The notes: a model not told the origin generated them from the letters alone. Shown: positions 44,415 through 55,200, numbered from the stretch's first letter. The stretch is 64,000 nt of DNA from Ensifer adhaerens (GCF_000697965.2 NZ_CP015881.1:1672944-1736943); one strand, 5' to 3'. Numbers and translations are program-made.

Positions 44415-44422
44415 GAACGCCC

Positions 44423-45229
44423 ATGCCCGCTCCGCGCAATCCGTTCAAACAGGCCCTCACTGACAAGCGTCCGCAGATCGGCCTCTGGCTGGCGCTCGCC
44501 AATCCCTATACGGCCGAGATCTGCGGCGGCGCCGGGTTCGACTGGCTGCTGCTTGACGCCGAGCATGCGCCGAACGACGTGCCGCTTCTGGCGGCACAGC
44601 TCCAGGCGCTCGCCGCATCGCCAAGCCACGCCATCGTCCGGCCGCCGATCGGCGAGACCTGGATGATCAAGCAGATCCTCGACATCGGCGCGCAGACGCT
44701 GCTGGTGCCGATGGTCGAAAGCGCCGAACAGGCCTGCGCCCTGGTGCGCGCCGTGCGTTATCCGCCCCATGGCGTGCGTGGAGTCGGTGCCGCCCTTGCC
44801 CGGGCATCGGCCTTCAACCGTATTCCCGACTATCTGCAGACCGCCAATGACGAGATCTGCCTGCTCGTGCAGATCGAAAGCCGGGCCGGCCTTGCCGCGC
44901 TCGACGAGATCGCCACGACCGAAGGCGTCGACGGTGTCTTCATCGGCCCGGCGGATCTTGCCGCCGACATGGGCTTCCTCGGCAAGCCCGGTGCGCCGGA
45001 GGTACAACAAGCAGTCGAGGCGGCGCTCTTTCGCATCCAGTCGCACGGCAAGGCGGCCGGTATCCTGACCTCCGATCAGGCCCTTACCCGCCGCTACCTA
45101 GAACTAGGCGCGACCTTTGTGGCGGTCGGCAACGATGTCGGCCTGCTGGTCGGCGCCACGTCGAAGCTGGCAGCGGAGTTCAAGGGTACCAGAGGCGAGA
45201 CCGAGACGACGGCTGGAAAAATCTACTGA
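44423..45229 (+). CDS. hpaI: 4-hydroxy-2-oxoheptanedioate aldolase
   Basis: A 268-residue class II aldolase of the HpcH/HpaI family. The catalytic His48 is in [10 protein letters not shown]; the metal-binding Glu lies in [16 protein letters not shown] and the Asp in [12 protein letters not shown]. It splits 4-hydroxy-2-oxoheptanedioate into pyruvate and succinic semialdehyde. It starts 8 bp after hpaH and closes the operon. No succinate semialdehyde dehydrogenase is annotated in the window. Confidence 0.95.
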   Translation: MPAPRNPFKQALTDKRPQIGLWLALANPYTAEICGGAGFDWLLLDAEHAPNDVPLLAAQLQALAASPSHAIVRPPIGETWMIKQILDIGAQTLLVPMVESAEQACALVRAVRYPPHGVRGVGAALARASAFNRIPDYLQTANDEICLLVQIESRAGLAALDEIATTEGVDGVFIGPADLAADMGFLGKPGAPEVQQAVEAALFRIQSHGKAAGILTSDQALTRRYLELGATFVAVGNDVGLLVGATSKLAAEFKGTRGETETTAGKIY

Positions 45230-45363
45230 TCGGCATCGTCTGCGCCGCGACCGGAGGAGCCAGTCAGGCCACGACCAACCGCATGCGTTGGGCGGTCACG
45301 ACTTTCCCTCGTCTCGGTCTGGGGGTATAGCGGTCTGACGCCCACCAGCATTGGATTCCCGCC

Positions 45364-46593
<1,230 letters not shown>

Positions 46594-46689
46594 CATAGTC
46601 CGGAAAACGGGGCGGCTTGGGTGCAATAGGCAGCCGCTCCTTCTCCAAAGGAGACGACCGATCGACACGGCGCGAAGGAGGGTCAGGCG

Positions 46690-47622
46690 ATGAGTACGGC
46701 GCGAGGCTCAAAACGCGCGCCGGCAAAGCCCGCTTCGCTCGCAACCAACCCGCCGACCTTCGAGCACATCGTCACCGGCGTCAACGAGACGTTCCTATGG
46801 CGTCTCGACAACTATCCCTGGGAACGGAACGTCTGGAACTTCCATCCGGAGATCGAAATCCATCTCATCCGCAAGGCCTCGGGCCTTGCCTTCGTCGGTG
46901 ATCATATCGGCCAGTTCGGTCCGGGTTATCTCACCGTCATCGGCAGCAACCTGCCGCATGACTGGGTAACGGTTACCGAACCCGATGAGATTATCGAAGG
47001 CCGTGACATCGTCATGCAGTTCCACCCGGATCGCATGCGCGAGATCACCGACGCCCTACCGGAATTTGCCGAGCTCGAGGCCTTCTTCGCCCGCGCCGAG
47101 CGCGGCCTGGTGTTTCATGGCGAAGCCCGCGCCAAGGGCGCCGATCTGATCGAACGTATGGGCAGCCTGAAAGGGCTCTCGCGCTTCTCGCTGTTCATCC
47201 AGCTGCTCGATCTGCTGGTCAACACCGAAGAATACGAGTTGCTCTCCTCGCCGGAATTCGCGCCAGAACTCGACCAACAATCGCTTGACGTGCTGCGCGG
47301 CGCTCTGGCCTTCATCTACGAGAACATCGCCACCGACATTCATCTTGCCGATCTTGCCCGGCAGGCCGGCATGAGCGAAACGGCCTTTTCCCGTTTCTTC
47401 AAGAAGAATACCGGCAACACCTTTACCGACCACGTCAACAAGCTGCGCATCTGGCAGGCGTGCAAGCTGCTTGCCGAAACCGACGTGCCGATCACCGACA
47501 TCTGCTTCGAGGTCGGCTACCTCAACATCTCCAATTTCAATCGCACCTTTCTGCGCCAGCACAAGATGACGCCTTCGGCCTACAGGCGGCTGACGGGCCA
47601 GCGTCGTACTTCCCGTTCTTAG
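46690..47622 (+). CDS. AraC family transcriptional regulator
   Basis: A 310-residue regulator. A cupin-type N-terminal domain (about residues 25-150; WNFHPEIEIHLIRKASGLAF, LTVIGSNLPHDWVTV) is followed by an AraC double HTH (about 205-300; IHLADLARQAGMSETAFSRF and VPITDICFEVGYLNISNFNR). GGAGGG lies upstream of the ATG. It is upstream of, and in line with, the sugar/polyol ABC operon, separated by a 227-bp region with two inverted repeats, so it is the likely local activator. Confidence 0.92.
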   Translation: MSTARGSKRAPAKPASLATNPPTFEHIVTGVNETFLWRLDNYPWERNVWNFHPEIEIHLIRKASGLAFVGDHIGQFGPGYLTVIGSNLPHDWVTVTEPDEIIEGRDIVMQFHPDRMREITDALPEFAELEAFFARAERGLVFHGEARAKGADLIERMGSLKGLSRFSLFIQLLDLLVNTEEYELLSSPEFAPELDQQSLDVLRGALAFIYENIATDIHLADLARQAGMSETAFSRFFKKNTGNTFTDHVNKLRIWQACKLLAETDVPITDICFEVGYLNISNFNRTFLRQHKMTPSAYRRLTGQRRTSRS

Positions 47623-47654
47623 GCGCGTTTCACCCACCCAGGCAATGAATCCTT

Positions 47655-47676
47655 GCGTTTGCTGCGCTGCAAACGC
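47655..47676. terminator. Hairpin downstream of araC-type gene
   Basis: GCGTTTGC (47655-47662), loop TGCGCT, GCAAACGC (47669-47676): a perfect 8-bp stem 32 bp after the regulator's stop codon. A TTTT run follows 14 bp later. It could be a terminator or an operator. Confidence 0.45.
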
Positions 47677-47685
47677 CTGGCATCT

Positions 47686-47717
47686 GGCAATTTTCTGCAA
47701 GAAAGTACAGAATTGCC
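47686..47717. promoter_or_regulatory. Inverted repeat upstream of sugar ABC operon
   Basis: GGCAATT(TT)CTG (47686-47697) faces CAGAATTGCC (47708-47717), matching except for two extra T, around a 10-nt spacer. It lies 132 bp before the binding-protein ATG, a suitable place for an AraC-type activator. Confidence 0.45.
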
Positions 47718-47849
47718 GCATCGCGCACGCTAGTTCGGCAGAGCGTAAGGCCTATCATCGAACCCAGCGAAACGGTTCGCTATGAGGAAAACGCACTGGA
47801 TCTGAGGAGTATCCGGCGCGCATCGCAGACCTGGGGAGGTCTTTTCACA

Positions 47850-49127
47850 ATGAAAAAAGCCAAAACGCTCGTTTCGAGCATCGCCTTCGCATGCCTTCTT
47901 TCCACCGGCCTGACGACTGTTGCGGTCGCTGCCGAATGCTCCGGCACGATCAAGGTGCTCGCCCAGCCGCGCGACGGCCTGACGCTGCTCGAAGACTACA
48001 AGTCCCAATTCGAGAAGCTCTCGGGCGGCGCATCCTTTGAGATCGACTATCTCAACGAAAACGACCGCCGCGCCAAGACCAAGGCGGACGCCTCGACCAT
48101 CGGCAAGTACAACGTCTATTACATCGACGAGGCAAATGTGGCGCTATTTGCGTCGGCCGGCTGGGTCGCGCCGCTGATGGACTATTATCCTGCCGACTAC
48201 GACTACGCCGATTTCGATCCGGGCCGCCAGAAGGTCGCGACCTATGACGGCAAGGTCTGGTTTGCGCCGGTCACTGGCGGCGGGGACCTCATGGTCTACC
48301 GCAAGGACCTGCTTGAGGCGGCCGGCATTACGCCGCCGAAGACGCTCGACGAATATGTTGCCGCAGTGAAGAAGCTCAATCAGCCCGACCAGGGTATCTA
48401 CGGCACAGCCCTTCGCGGCCAGCGCGGCTCGGGCGCCAATGTCTGGCGCTGGATGCCATTCTTCAAGGGCTTCGGCGGCAACTGGTTCGACGGCAAGACG
48501 CCGGTCTTTGACGGCGAACAGGCGGTCAAGGCGACCGAGACCTATCTCGAACTCTTCAAGTACTCGGCACCGGGCAGCCAGACCGGCGGCTGGGACGAGG
48601 CGGTTGGTGCTTTTACCTCCGGCCAGGTGGCGATGCTGATCGAATCCACCCCGCTCGTCGGCATGGCGATCGATCCGAAGTCCTCGAAGGTGGCCGGCAA
48701 GGTCGGCTACCTGCCGCCTCCGGCACCGTTGACGGGCGGCGGCTACGGCCATGGTCTGGCAATCGGCATGAAGGCCAACAAGGATGAGGCCTCCAAGGCC
48801 TGCGCCGGTCTGTTCGTAGCTTGGGCGACCTCGAAGGAAAACGAGGCCCGGCGGCTCGAAGCCGGACAGTTCAGCGAACTCAATCGCACCAGCATCATGA
48901 CCAGCCCGAAATTCGCCGAGCTCTACGGCCCCGATCTCGGCCAGGCGCTTGCTGATACCGGCAAGGTCACCGCCGTCAACTTCTGGCAGAACCCGCAATG
49001 GCCTGATCTTGGCGACCGCTGGGGCATCATCCTCGAGGAGCTGATCACCGGAACGCGCACCGACATCAAGGAAGGCCTCGACGAACTCGACGGCTTCGCC
49101 CAAGACCTGGTTGCCCGCAGCCAGTAA
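47850..49127 (+). CDS. Sugar/polyol ABC transporter substrate-binding protein
   Basis: A 425-residue periplasmic binding protein of the SBP_bac_1 (MalE/SmoE-like) class. The signal peptide is MKKAKTLVSSIAFACLLSTG followed by LTTVAVA, cut near residue 27-28. The mature part includes FEIDYLNENDRRAKTKADAS, YYIDEANVALFASAGWVAPL, KVWFAPVTGGGDLMVYRKDL and the ligand-site-type WRWMPFFKGFGGNW. A GGGGAGG ribosome site precedes the ATG. It is followed by two permease genes, a polyol dehydrogenase and an ATPase, which points to a sugar alcohol such as xylitol, sorbitol or mannitol. Confidence 0.93.
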   Translation: MKKAKTLVSSIAFACLLSTGLTTVAVAAECSGTIKVLAQPRDGLTLLEDYKSQFEKLSGGASFEIDYLNENDRRAKTKADASTIGKYNVYYIDEANVALFASAGWVAPLMDYYPADYDYADFDPGRQKVATYDGKVWFAPVTGGGDLMVYRKDLLEAAGITPPKTLDEYVAAVKKLNQPDQGIYGTALRGQRGSGANVWRWMPFFKGFGGNWFDGKTPVFDGEQAVKATETYLELFKYSAPGSQTGGWDEAVGAFTSGQVAMLIESTPLVGMAIDPKSSKVAGKVGYLPPPAPLTGGGYGHGLAIGMKANKDEASKACAGLFVAWATSKENEARRLEAGQFSELNRTSIMTSPKFAELYGPDLGQALADTGKVTAVNFWQNPQWPDLGDRWGIILEELITGTRTDIKEGLDELDGFAQDLVARSQ

Positions 49128-49142
49128 GCCGGTTCCTCCCAA

Positions 49143-49174
49143 GGGCCATCGGCCGGCAAAGCCGCCGGTGGCCC
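49143..49174 (+). terminator. Intercistronic hairpin after the binding-protein gene
   Basis: GGGCCATCGGCCGGC pairs imperfectly with GCCGCCGGTGGCCC around AAA, 16 bp past the binding-protein stop codon. It resembles stabilising or attenuating hairpins that raise binding-protein levels above permease levels. Confidence 0.5.
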
Positions 49175-49217
49175 GCACCATCGGGGGCGTTCAAAGCCCA
49201 GCCGTAGGACTGATCAC

Positions 49218-50078
49218 ATGAAGCAGAAAAACAGCCTGCCGGCGGTGTTCCTCACCCCGGCCATGGGCATCCTTGCCGTTCTCGCCCTCGTGCCGACGGC
49301 CTATGCGATCTACATATCGTTCCAAAACCGGGAACTCAGCCGTCCGGACGGCAGCTTCGTCGGTTTCGCCAATTATATCGACCTTTTCTCGGACCGCCGC
49401 TTCATCAATGCGATCGGCGTCTCCCTGACCTGGGAAGCCGTGACCGTCGGCATGACGCTCGCCATCGCCGTCGGCCTTGGCATTCTGCTGTTCGAATGCG
49501 TCTCGCCGCGAACGCGCAACCTGCTGGCGCTCCTGTTTCTGGTACCGGTGATCCTGCCACGCGTTTCGGCCGCCTTCGTCTGGAAGTTCGCCTTCCATCC
49601 GCTCTATGGCATCGCCACCTATCCCTACAAGGCAATCATCGGTCAGCCACTCGATCTCCTGTCCAATCCGGCGACTGCACTTGCGACAGTCGCATTGGTC
49701 GATGTCTGGCAATGGGGCCTGTTCTTCGCCGTCATCGTGCTGAAGCTCCTGGAAACGCTGCCACCGCAACCCTTCGAGGCAGCAAAGCTCGACCATGCCC
49801 GCACATGGGAGATCTATGCCTTCATCGCGCTGCCGATGCTGAAGGCGCCGCTGATCTCGCTTGCCTTCGTCAAGATGATCGAGTCGCTGCGCGCCTTCGA
49901 CCTGATCTACGTCATGACCCGCGGCGGCCCCGGCATCGCGACCGAAACGCTCGACATGTACGCCTTCTCGCAAGGCTTCATCGAGTCCGGCCGGATTTCC
50001 TACGCCTCCAGCATGGCGGTTCTGATGATGATCGCCACCTCGATCGCCTTCACCTTCATCTGGAAGAGGGTTCAGTGA
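49218..50078 (+). CDS. Sugar/polyol ABC transporter permease 1 (MalF/SmoF type)
   Basis: A 286-residue inner-membrane permease with six hydrophobic helices. The EAA loop is EAAKLDHARTWEIYAFIALP (about residue 190) and the family end segment is VMTRGGPGIATETLDMYAF. The stop codon overlaps the second permease start by one base (TGATG), so the two are coupled. It works with the binding protein upstream and the ATPase at 51982-53064. Confidence 0.94.
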   Translation: MKQKNSLPAVFLTPAMGILAVLALVPTAYAIYISFQNRELSRPDGSFVGFANYIDLFSDRRFINAIGVSLTWEAVTVGMTLAIAVGLGILLFECVSPRTRNLLALLFLVPVILPRVSAAFVWKFAFHPLYGIATYPYKAIIGQPLDLLSNPATALATVALVDVWQWGLFFAVIVLKLLETLPPQPFEAAKLDHARTWEIYAFIALPMLKAPLISLAFVKMIESLRAFDLIYVMTRGGPGIATETLDMYAFSQGFIESGRISYASSMAVLMMIATSIAFTFIWKRVQ

Positions 50079-50899
50079 TGACCGCCCACGCCCTTGGCCG
50101 CTTCATTGGCCGGCTCATCCTTGCCGCCGCCGCCTTCTCTGCCGTGTTTCCAATGTTCTGGACCGCGCTCAATGCCTTCAAGAACCGGGTCGACATCGTG
50201 ACACCGACCCCGCTCTTCTTCTTCGAGCCGACGCTCGACAACTTCGCCTATGTGCTCGGCCGCGAAAGCGTCTTTGCCGGCCTCGTCAATTCGCTGCTGA
50301 TATCGGGCGCTGCGGTGCTGATCGGTGCCACTCTCGGCCTGCCCGCCGCCTATGCGATCGCGCGCTATCCCAACCGCTGGTCCCGCGACATTCAGTTCTT
50401 CGTTCTGTCGCTGCGCTTCCTGCCGCCGGTCGCGATCGCCATTCCGCTGATGGTGATCTGGCTCGATTTCGGCCTCTATGACACCCGCCTGTCGATGATC
50501 GTCACCTATTCGCTGCTGACGCTCGCGACCATCATCTGGCTGAGCGTCCCGGCCTTTGCGCGAGTGCCGAAGGAAGTCGAGGAGGCTGCCCGCGTCGATG
50601 GCTACGGTCCTTATGCGATCTTCTTCCTTATCGCGCTGCCGATTGCCCTTCGGTCGCTGATCGGAGCGGTCGCCTTTGCCTTCGTGCTCGTCTGGAACGA
50701 ATTCCTGATTGCGCTGATGCTGACGACGTCCGACGCCAAGACGTTGCCGATCGTCGCCTCGGAGCTGACGCAACTCGGTCGCGACGTGCCCTGGGGCATC
50801 CTCAACGCCTCCGTCGTGCTGCTCTCCATCCCGCCGCTGCTCTTCATCGGGGTTCTAAGTGGCATGCTCAACAGCGCCTTCAAGCGCAAGACCCAATGA
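50078..50899 (+). CDS. Sugar/polyol ABC transporter permease 2 (MalG/SmoG type)
   Basis: A 273-residue permease with six helices. The EAA loop is [20 protein letters not shown] near residue 180, and the end has [14 protein letters not shown] and the typical RKTQ-like basic tail. The ATG at 50078 shares one base with the upstream stop. A short in-frame ATG at 50896 overlaps its stop codon, but the dehydrogenase probably begins further on at 50932. Confidence 0.94.
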   Translation: MTAHALGRFIGRLILAAAAFSAVFPMFWTALNAFKNRVDIVTPTPLFFFEPTLDNFAYVLGRESVFAGLVNSLLISGAAVLIGATLGLPAAYAIARYPNRWSRDIQFFVLSLRFLPPVAIAIPLMVIWLDFGLYDTRLSMIVTYSLLTLATIIWLSVPAFARVPKEVEEAARVDGYGPYAIFFLIALPIALRSLIGAVAFAFVLVWNEFLIALMLTTSDAKTLPIVASELTQLGRDVPWGILNASVVLLSIPPLLFIGVLSGMLNSAFKRKTQ

Positions 50900-50931
50900 A
50901 TCCCAAGACTGGAAAAACAAGGAAATCCTTC

Positions 50932-51978
50932 ATGCAAGCGTTGGTCCTCGAGCAAAAAGGCAAGCTCGCAATCCGGGAGATCGATCTCCCGCTGGAACTT
51001 GGTCCCGATGATGTCAAGATCGCCATCGACACGGTCGGCGTCTGCGGCAGCGACGTGCACTACTACACCCACGGCGCCATCGGCCCCTATGTGGTGCGCG
51101 AACCGATGGTGCTCGGTCATGAGGCGGCCGGCACCGTCGTCGCGGTCGGAAGCAATGTCGAAACGCTCGACGTCGGCGACCGGGTCTGCATGGAGCCGGG
51201 TGTTCCAGAACTGACCTCCCGGGCTTCCAAACTCGGCATCTACAATGTCGATCCCAAGGTGCGGTTCTGGGCAACGCCGCCGGTTCATGGCGTGCTCGCT
51301 CCCTTCGCAGTCCATCCCGCCGCCTTCACCTACAAGCTTCCCGACAACATCTCCTTTGCCGAAGGCGCGATGGTCGAACCGTTCGCCATCGGCATGCAGG
51401 CAGCCGCCCGCGCGCGGATTGCACCGGGCGATGTCGCCGCGGTGATCGGCTGCGGGCCGATCGGCATCATGGTGGCGCTCGCAGCCCTTGCCAGTGGCTG
51501 CAGCCGTGTCTTCATCTCCGATTTCAGCGCGGAGAAGCTGGCGATCGCCGCTCAGTATCCAGGCATCATCCCGGTCAACATCGCCGAGCGGCCTTTTGCC
51601 GATGTCATCGCCGCGGAAACCGGCGGCTGGGGCGCCGATCTCGTCTTCGAGGCGAGCGGCAGCGCCAAGGCCTTTTCCGGGATATTCGATCTGGTCCGCC
51701 CGGGCGGTGCCGTGGTTCTGGTGGGCCTGCCGGTCGAACCGGTACAATTCGACGTTCCGGGCGCAATCTCCAAGGAAGTCCGGATCGAAACGGTGTTTCG
51801 TTACGCCAACATCTTCGACCGCGCCCTGCAATTGATCGCGTCCGGCAAGGTCGATCTGAAGCCGCTGATCACTGAAACCTTCCGCTTCGAAGACAGCATC
51901 AGGGCATTCGAGCGGGCCGCATCCGCCCGACCGACTGATATCAAACTACAGATCCGCATGGACAGTGGGAAGGATTGA
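50932..51978 (+). CDS. Zinc-dependent polyol dehydrogenase (xylitol/sorbitol dehydrogenase type)
   Basis: A 348-residue medium-chain dehydrogenase. The catalytic-zinc residues are Cys38 in [10 protein letters not shown], His63 and Glu64 in LGHEAAG, with Glu in MVEPFAIG. The Rossmann motif is GCGPIG (about residue 175). The four Cys of a structural zinc site, normally after EPGVP, are absent ([19 protein letters not shown]), as in mammalian sorbitol dehydrogenase. It probably oxidises a polyol such as xylitol to its ketose with NAD. The ATG at 50932 follows AAGGAAAT; an alternative ATG at 50896 overlaps the permease stop codon. Confidence 0.9.
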   Translation: MQALVLEQKGKLAIREIDLPLELGPDDVKIAIDTVGVCGSDVHYYTHGAIGPYVVREPMVLGHEAAGTVVAVGSNVETLDVGDRVCMEPGVPELTSRASKLGIYNVDPKVRFWATPPVHGVLAPFAVHPAAFTYKLPDNISFAEGAMVEPFAIGMQAAARARIAPGDVAAVIGCGPIGIMVALAALASGCSRVFISDFSAEKLAIAAQYPGIIPVNIAERPFADVIAAETGGWGADLVFEASGSAKAFSGIFDLVRPGGAVVLVGLPVEPVQFDVPGAISKEVRIETVFRYANIFDRALQLIASGKVDLKPLITETFRFEDSIRAFERAASARPTDIKLQIRMDSGKD

Positions 51979-51981
51979 GCC

Positions 51982-53064
51982 ATGGCGAACATCGTCTGCT
52001 CCAATGTCGACAAGCAATACGGCGCCGTTGATGTCATCAAGGATTTCAACCTCGATGTCGCCGATCATGAATTCATCGTGTTTCTCGGTCCATCCGGCTG
52101 CGGCAAGTCCACGCTGCTGCGCATGATTGCCGGTCTCGAAGACATATCCGGCGGCATTGTCTCGATCGGCGGGCGGGCGGTCAACGACCTGCCGCCTCGC
52201 GACCGCGGCGTCGCCATGGTCTTCCAGAACTATGCGCTCTACCCACACATGACGATCTACGACAACATCGCTTTCGGACTGAAGCGCATGAAGGTGCCGA
52301 AGGCGGAGATCGATACGCGGATTCGCGCTGTTTCGGCAACGCTCGGCCTCGAGCCCTATCTCGCCCGCAAGCCGACCGAGCTGTCCGGCGGGCAGCAACA
52401 GCGCGTCGCTATCGCCCGCGCGATGATCAAGACGCCGCGGGTCTTCCTCTTCGACGAGCCGCTCTCCAATCTCGACGCGAAGCTGCGCAATCACATGCGG
52501 GTCGAGATCGCCCGGCTGCACCAGAAGCTAAAGACCACGACGATCTATGTGACCCACGACCAGTTGGAGGCGATGACACTTGCCGACCGGATCGTCCTGA
52601 TGAAGGGTGGCGCGATCGAGCAGGTCGGAACGCCCGCCGAGATATACGAACGCCCGCGCACGCTCTTCGTCGCCGGCTTTATCGGCACACCCAACATGAA
52701 TTTCATCGACGTGACGGCCGAAAAGACCGAAGGCAGCTGGCTGTTGCGCAGTGCGGGCGGCAGCTTCGCGATCTCGGACGACAGGTTCACGCTTCGCCAT
52801 GGCCAGACGCTGGTGCTGGGCATACGTCCCGCCGACCTGGCGCCGGCGGAAAGCGGGCTCAATCGTGTCGAGGGCATCGCCGACCTGGTCGAGTTTCATG
52901 GTAACGACGCGCTCGTGACCTTTCTGTTTGCCGGCAAGGAAATTGGCGCACTGGTCAAGGCCAGCGGCTGCCCCAGGCCGGGGGAAGCCGTATCCTTCAC
53001 AATCGAGCCAAACGGCTTGCACCTGTTCGACCGGGAGAGCGGTCTCTCGGTGCTGAGTACGTGA
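51982..53064 (+). CDS. Sugar/polyol ABC transporter ATP-binding protein (UgpC/SmoK/MalK type)
   Basis: A 360-residue ATPase. It has Walker [10 protein letters not shown] (residues 36-44), signature [14 protein letters not shown] (about 134), Walker [17 protein letters not shown] (about 155) and the switch His in [15 protein letters not shown]. The C-terminal regulatory domain (about 235-360) includes [10 protein letters not shown] and [10 protein letters not shown]. The start codon is 3 bp after the dehydrogenase stop, so the operon order is binding protein, two permeases, dehydrogenase, ATPase. Confidence 0.95.
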   Translation: MANIVCSNVDKQYGAVDVIKDFNLDVADHEFIVFLGPSGCGKSTLLRMIAGLEDISGGIVSIGGRAVNDLPPRDRGVAMVFQNYALYPHMTIYDNIAFGLKRMKVPKAEIDTRIRAVSATLGLEPYLARKPTELSGGQQQRVAIARAMIKTPRVFLFDEPLSNLDAKLRNHMRVEIARLHQKLKTTTIYVTHDQLEAMTLADRIVLMKGGAIEQVGTPAEIYERPRTLFVAGFIGTPNMNFIDVTAEKTEGSWLLRSAGGSFAISDDRFTLRHGQTLVLGIRPADLAPAESGLNRVEGIADLVEFHGNDALVTFLFAGKEIGALVKASGCPRPGEAVSFTIEPNGLHLFDRESGLSVLST

Positions 53065-53065
53065 G

Positions 53066-53104
53066 CGGCAAGCAACAGCCCTGCCCCGACAGGACTGTTT
53101 GCCT
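53066..53104. terminator. Imperfect hairpin between convergent ATPase and hydrolase-like genes
   Basis: GGCAAGCAACAGCCCTG pairs with CAGGACTGTTTGCC around CCCCGA, with a 3-nt bulge and one mismatch. It fills the 40-bp gap between convergent genes and could serve both. Confidence 0.5.
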
Positions 53105-54412
53105 TCAGGCCGCGTTGGCGAATGAGGCGGCCGGGAGCGGCCCGGCCGTCATCATCGTAAAATCGAAGGGCGCGCGAACGTCGGCATCGAGCACGTATTG
53201 GCGGTGCACACGCAGGAAGTCGCGCTTGATCCGGCCATAGCGCTCCGGTGACAGCATATGCTTGAGCCGGATGAAAACGATGGGCGGCTGGGGCGCATCG
53301 CCGTGTCCGGCAAGCGCCACCACCTGGCATCTGTAGAAATTGATCGCGTCGGTCAGGCACTGGACGTCGAACCAGAAGATATCCTTCACCCGGGCGATGG
53401 CGCCGACGCGCGCGCGCAACACTTCGGCTGAGCGCAGCAGCGCACATTGCAGGATCGCGCCGCCGAGCGTGACGAAGACGATGCGTTTTCCGGCAAAGAG
53501 GCCTGGCTCCCGCTCCACCAGGGCGCCGATCACTTGGGTGGCGATGCTGGAGCCCATGCTGTGAGAGCTGATGACGTACTCGTCGGCCGGTTCGTTGAGC
53601 GCGGCCCGCACGGATGCCAGGCTGTCTTCAACCCATTGCTTTAAATATGGTTTTTCCAGACGCGCAACGGCAACCGCCAGCTCCCAGTCGGAAAAGAGAT
53701 GCAGGGTATGCCACCGCTCCGACCAGGGGAGAAACAGCTTGAAAAAGACCAGGTAGGCGACGATCGCGCTCAGGACGAGAAGCGATGATTCAAGCGCAAG
53801 CCAGTAGGGGGCGGTGCCGATCAACACGCTCCCCGCGACGCCAATTGCCACCAGCAGGAACGGAAAGAGAAAGAACAGGCCGAACCGCCAGGCATGCCGG
53901 AAGTAGCCGAATGCGCCGCCTTCCCAGACGACGCGCAGGGCGCTCAGGTAGCCCGCGACCATTCGATGCAGCGTGCCCCGGCCATTCAGGCGTCGGACGA
54001 TCTCGTCGTGATCGAAGATGTAGACGCGGCTGGCCGTCTGCCAGTCGGCGCCCTGGCTATCCACGTCGAAATAGCGGCCGGGTCCCTCGCTCTCCACCTG
54101 CCCGACCTGAACATCGAAATCCTGAAGTCTCGCCGTCTTGACCGCCGATCGCTTGTAGCGCGCCTGATGCTTGACGGCATCCAGCGGCTCGAAGCCCGGA
54201 AAATGCAGCACGATGCGTTTCTTGACGTGCCCGGTCGATTTGTCGTGTGACAAGTGTTGATCTTTCAAAAGGCGCAAAACGCCCGCCCCCGGGCCTCCGA
54301 AGAGGCGCAGGAGCGGGCGCTCGATGAGCGCCGGGTGGTCCCAGCCTGCCGGAGACGTCAACGATCTCGGTGTCGAGAATATGGCCAAATGAAACGATGC
54401 AACGGCGTGCAT
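53105..54412 (-). CDS. Membrane-anchored alpha/beta-hydrolase-like protein of unknown role
   Basis: A protein of up to 435 residues. Residues from about 65 begin RIVLHFPGFEPLDAVKHQAR, a typical first strand and oxyanion-loop start of an alpha/beta hydrolase. Two hydrophobic helices follow (about 175-200, FGLFFLFPFLLVAIGVAGSV, and 205-230). Then VISSHSMGSSIATQVIGALV has a nucleophile-elbow-like SHSMGSS with Ser in place of the first Gly. Start choice is unsure: the ATG at 54412 lacks a ribosome site and the first 60 residues look non-conserved; a TTG near 54253 may be the true start. The substrate is unknown. It is convergent with the polyol ABC operon. Confidence 0.7.
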   Translation of the reverse strand: MHAVASFHLAIFSTPRSLTSPAGWDHPALIERPLLRLFGGPGAGVLRLLKDQHLSHDKSTGHVKKRIVLHFPGFEPLDAVKHQARYKRSAVKTARLQDFDVQVGQVESEGPGRYFDVDSQGADWQTASRVYIFDHDEIVRRLNGRGTLHRMVAGYLSALRVVWEGGAFGYFRHAWRFGLFFLFPFLLVAIGVAGSVLIGTAPYWLALESSLLVLSAIVAYLVFFKLFLPWSERWHTLHLFSDWELAVAVARLEKPYLKQWVEDSLASVRAALNEPADEYVISSHSMGSSIATQVIGALVEREPGLFAGKRIVFVTLGGAILQCALLRSAEVLRARVGAIARVKDIFWFDVQCLTDAINFYRCQVVALAGHGDAPQPPIVFIRLKHMLSPERYGRIKRDFLRVHRQYVLDADVRAPFDFTMMTAGPLPAASFANAA

Positions 54413-54515
54413 GACAATTTCAATCGCGCCATCGCCTGACTACCCGTCACGCCACGGTCGCTGCTCGGCAAGAGCGCAGGCCACAGCCGCCAAACGACGA
54501 CGCATTGAACCCGAC

Positions 54516-54527
54516 TTTGGTCCTAAG
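54516..54527. promoter_or_regulatory. GGTCCTAAGG box upstream of first glycine-rich gene
   Basis: TTGGTCCTAAGG lies 162 bp before the start at 54689. The core GGTCCTARGG recurs as GGTCCTAGG inside the perfect palindrome at 57370-57385, upstream of the second glycine-rich gene. The two-component genes lie between them. The rest of the 276-bp region 54413-54688 shows no other clear signal. Confidence 0.4.
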
Positions 54528-54688
54528 GGAATCCGACGATTGTCCGGCCGTCGCCGGGGAAAGGTCTGGGAAAGCGTAACCAGCGCAGACGCGCGTTGAC
54601 TGGCCATGCCGGCCATGAGCAAAGTCGAGCTTGCCGGTATCCGCCGGAGCGTGCCCACCCTGTGCCGCGACATCGCCAGAGGACTGAA

Positions 54689-55147
54689 ATGCCCAATCGC
54701 CGGATTTTTCTTGCTGCATTCTTCTGGCCCGCAGTCCTGTTGGTGACGACCCTTCCCTACAAGCTCGATCTGACCCGCGCAGGTCTGTCGATGACCGAGA
54801 CGGTCGCCCTCGCCAAGAACGGCAATAGTGGCGGCGGCAACGGCGGTGGAAATAGTGGTGGTAATGGCGGAGGGAACGGGAACGGCGGCGGCAATAACGG
54901 CAATGGCGGTGGCAACGGCAATGGAAACGGGAATTCCAACGAAAACCGTTCCGGCGGAAACTCCAAGGCCTCCCGTGCAAATGAAGACGCCACCGACGAT
55001 GGCGAAACCGGTATCCGTCACAAGGGCGGCATAACCGAGCAAGTCAGGAAGGGGCGCTACATCATGAAGGATGCCCGCGGACGGACGATCATCAACCGGC
55101 GCGCGACATCAGCCGACAAGCAGCGCATGGAGACCCTGGCGCATTAG
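54689..55147 (+). CDS. Exported Gly/Asn-rich protein, unknown function
   Basis: A 152-residue protein. The N-terminus (RRIFLAAFFWPAVLLVTTLP) is a signal peptide or membrane anchor. Residues about 43-92 are a low-complexity run of Gly and Asn in NGGG-type repeats, followed by a charged tail (ITEQVRKGRYIMKDARGR). The ATG at 54689 has AGAGGACT upstream. It is convergent with the NarL-type regulator gene. A second secreted Gly-rich protein is encoded at 57512, and both have a GGTCCTARGG box upstream, which suggests shared control. It may be a surface or matrix protein; no family was recognised. Confidence 0.75.
   Translation: MPNRRIFLAAFFWPAVLLVTTLPYKLDLTRAGLSMTETVALAKNGNSGGGNGGGNSGGNGGGNGNGGGNNGNGGGNGNGNGNSNENRSGGNSKASRANEDATDDGETGIRHKGGITEQVRKGRYIMKDARGRTIINRRATSADKQRMETLAH
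54830..54945. repeat. Low-complexity GGN/GGC tract coding Gly-Asn repeats
   Basis: Short irregular repeats of GGCGGCAAC / GGTGGTAATGG type encode Gly and Asn. They are coding, in frame and not spaced by unique DNA, so they are not a CRISPR array. Such tracts can change length by slippage. Confidence 0.7.
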
Positions 55148-55149
55148 CA

Positions 55150-55177
55150 CGCGCCGCCGATCAGCGTCGGCGGTGCG
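55150..55177. terminator. Hairpin between convergent Gly-rich and NarL-type genes
   Basis: CGCGCCGCCGA (55150-55160), loop TCAGCG, TCGGCGGTGCG (55167-55177): an 11-bp stem with one mismatch. It lies 3 bp after the Gly-rich gene's stop codon. No T-tract; it may act in both directions. Confidence 0.5.
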
Positions 55178-55200
55178 ACGGTATCGGTCGGTCTCAGAGA

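Noticed and set aside
45260..45300. Near-palindrome CCAACCGCATGCGTTGG between hpaI and pepT
   Set aside because: The arms match only imperfectly and there is no regulator gene beside it; too weak to report as a site.
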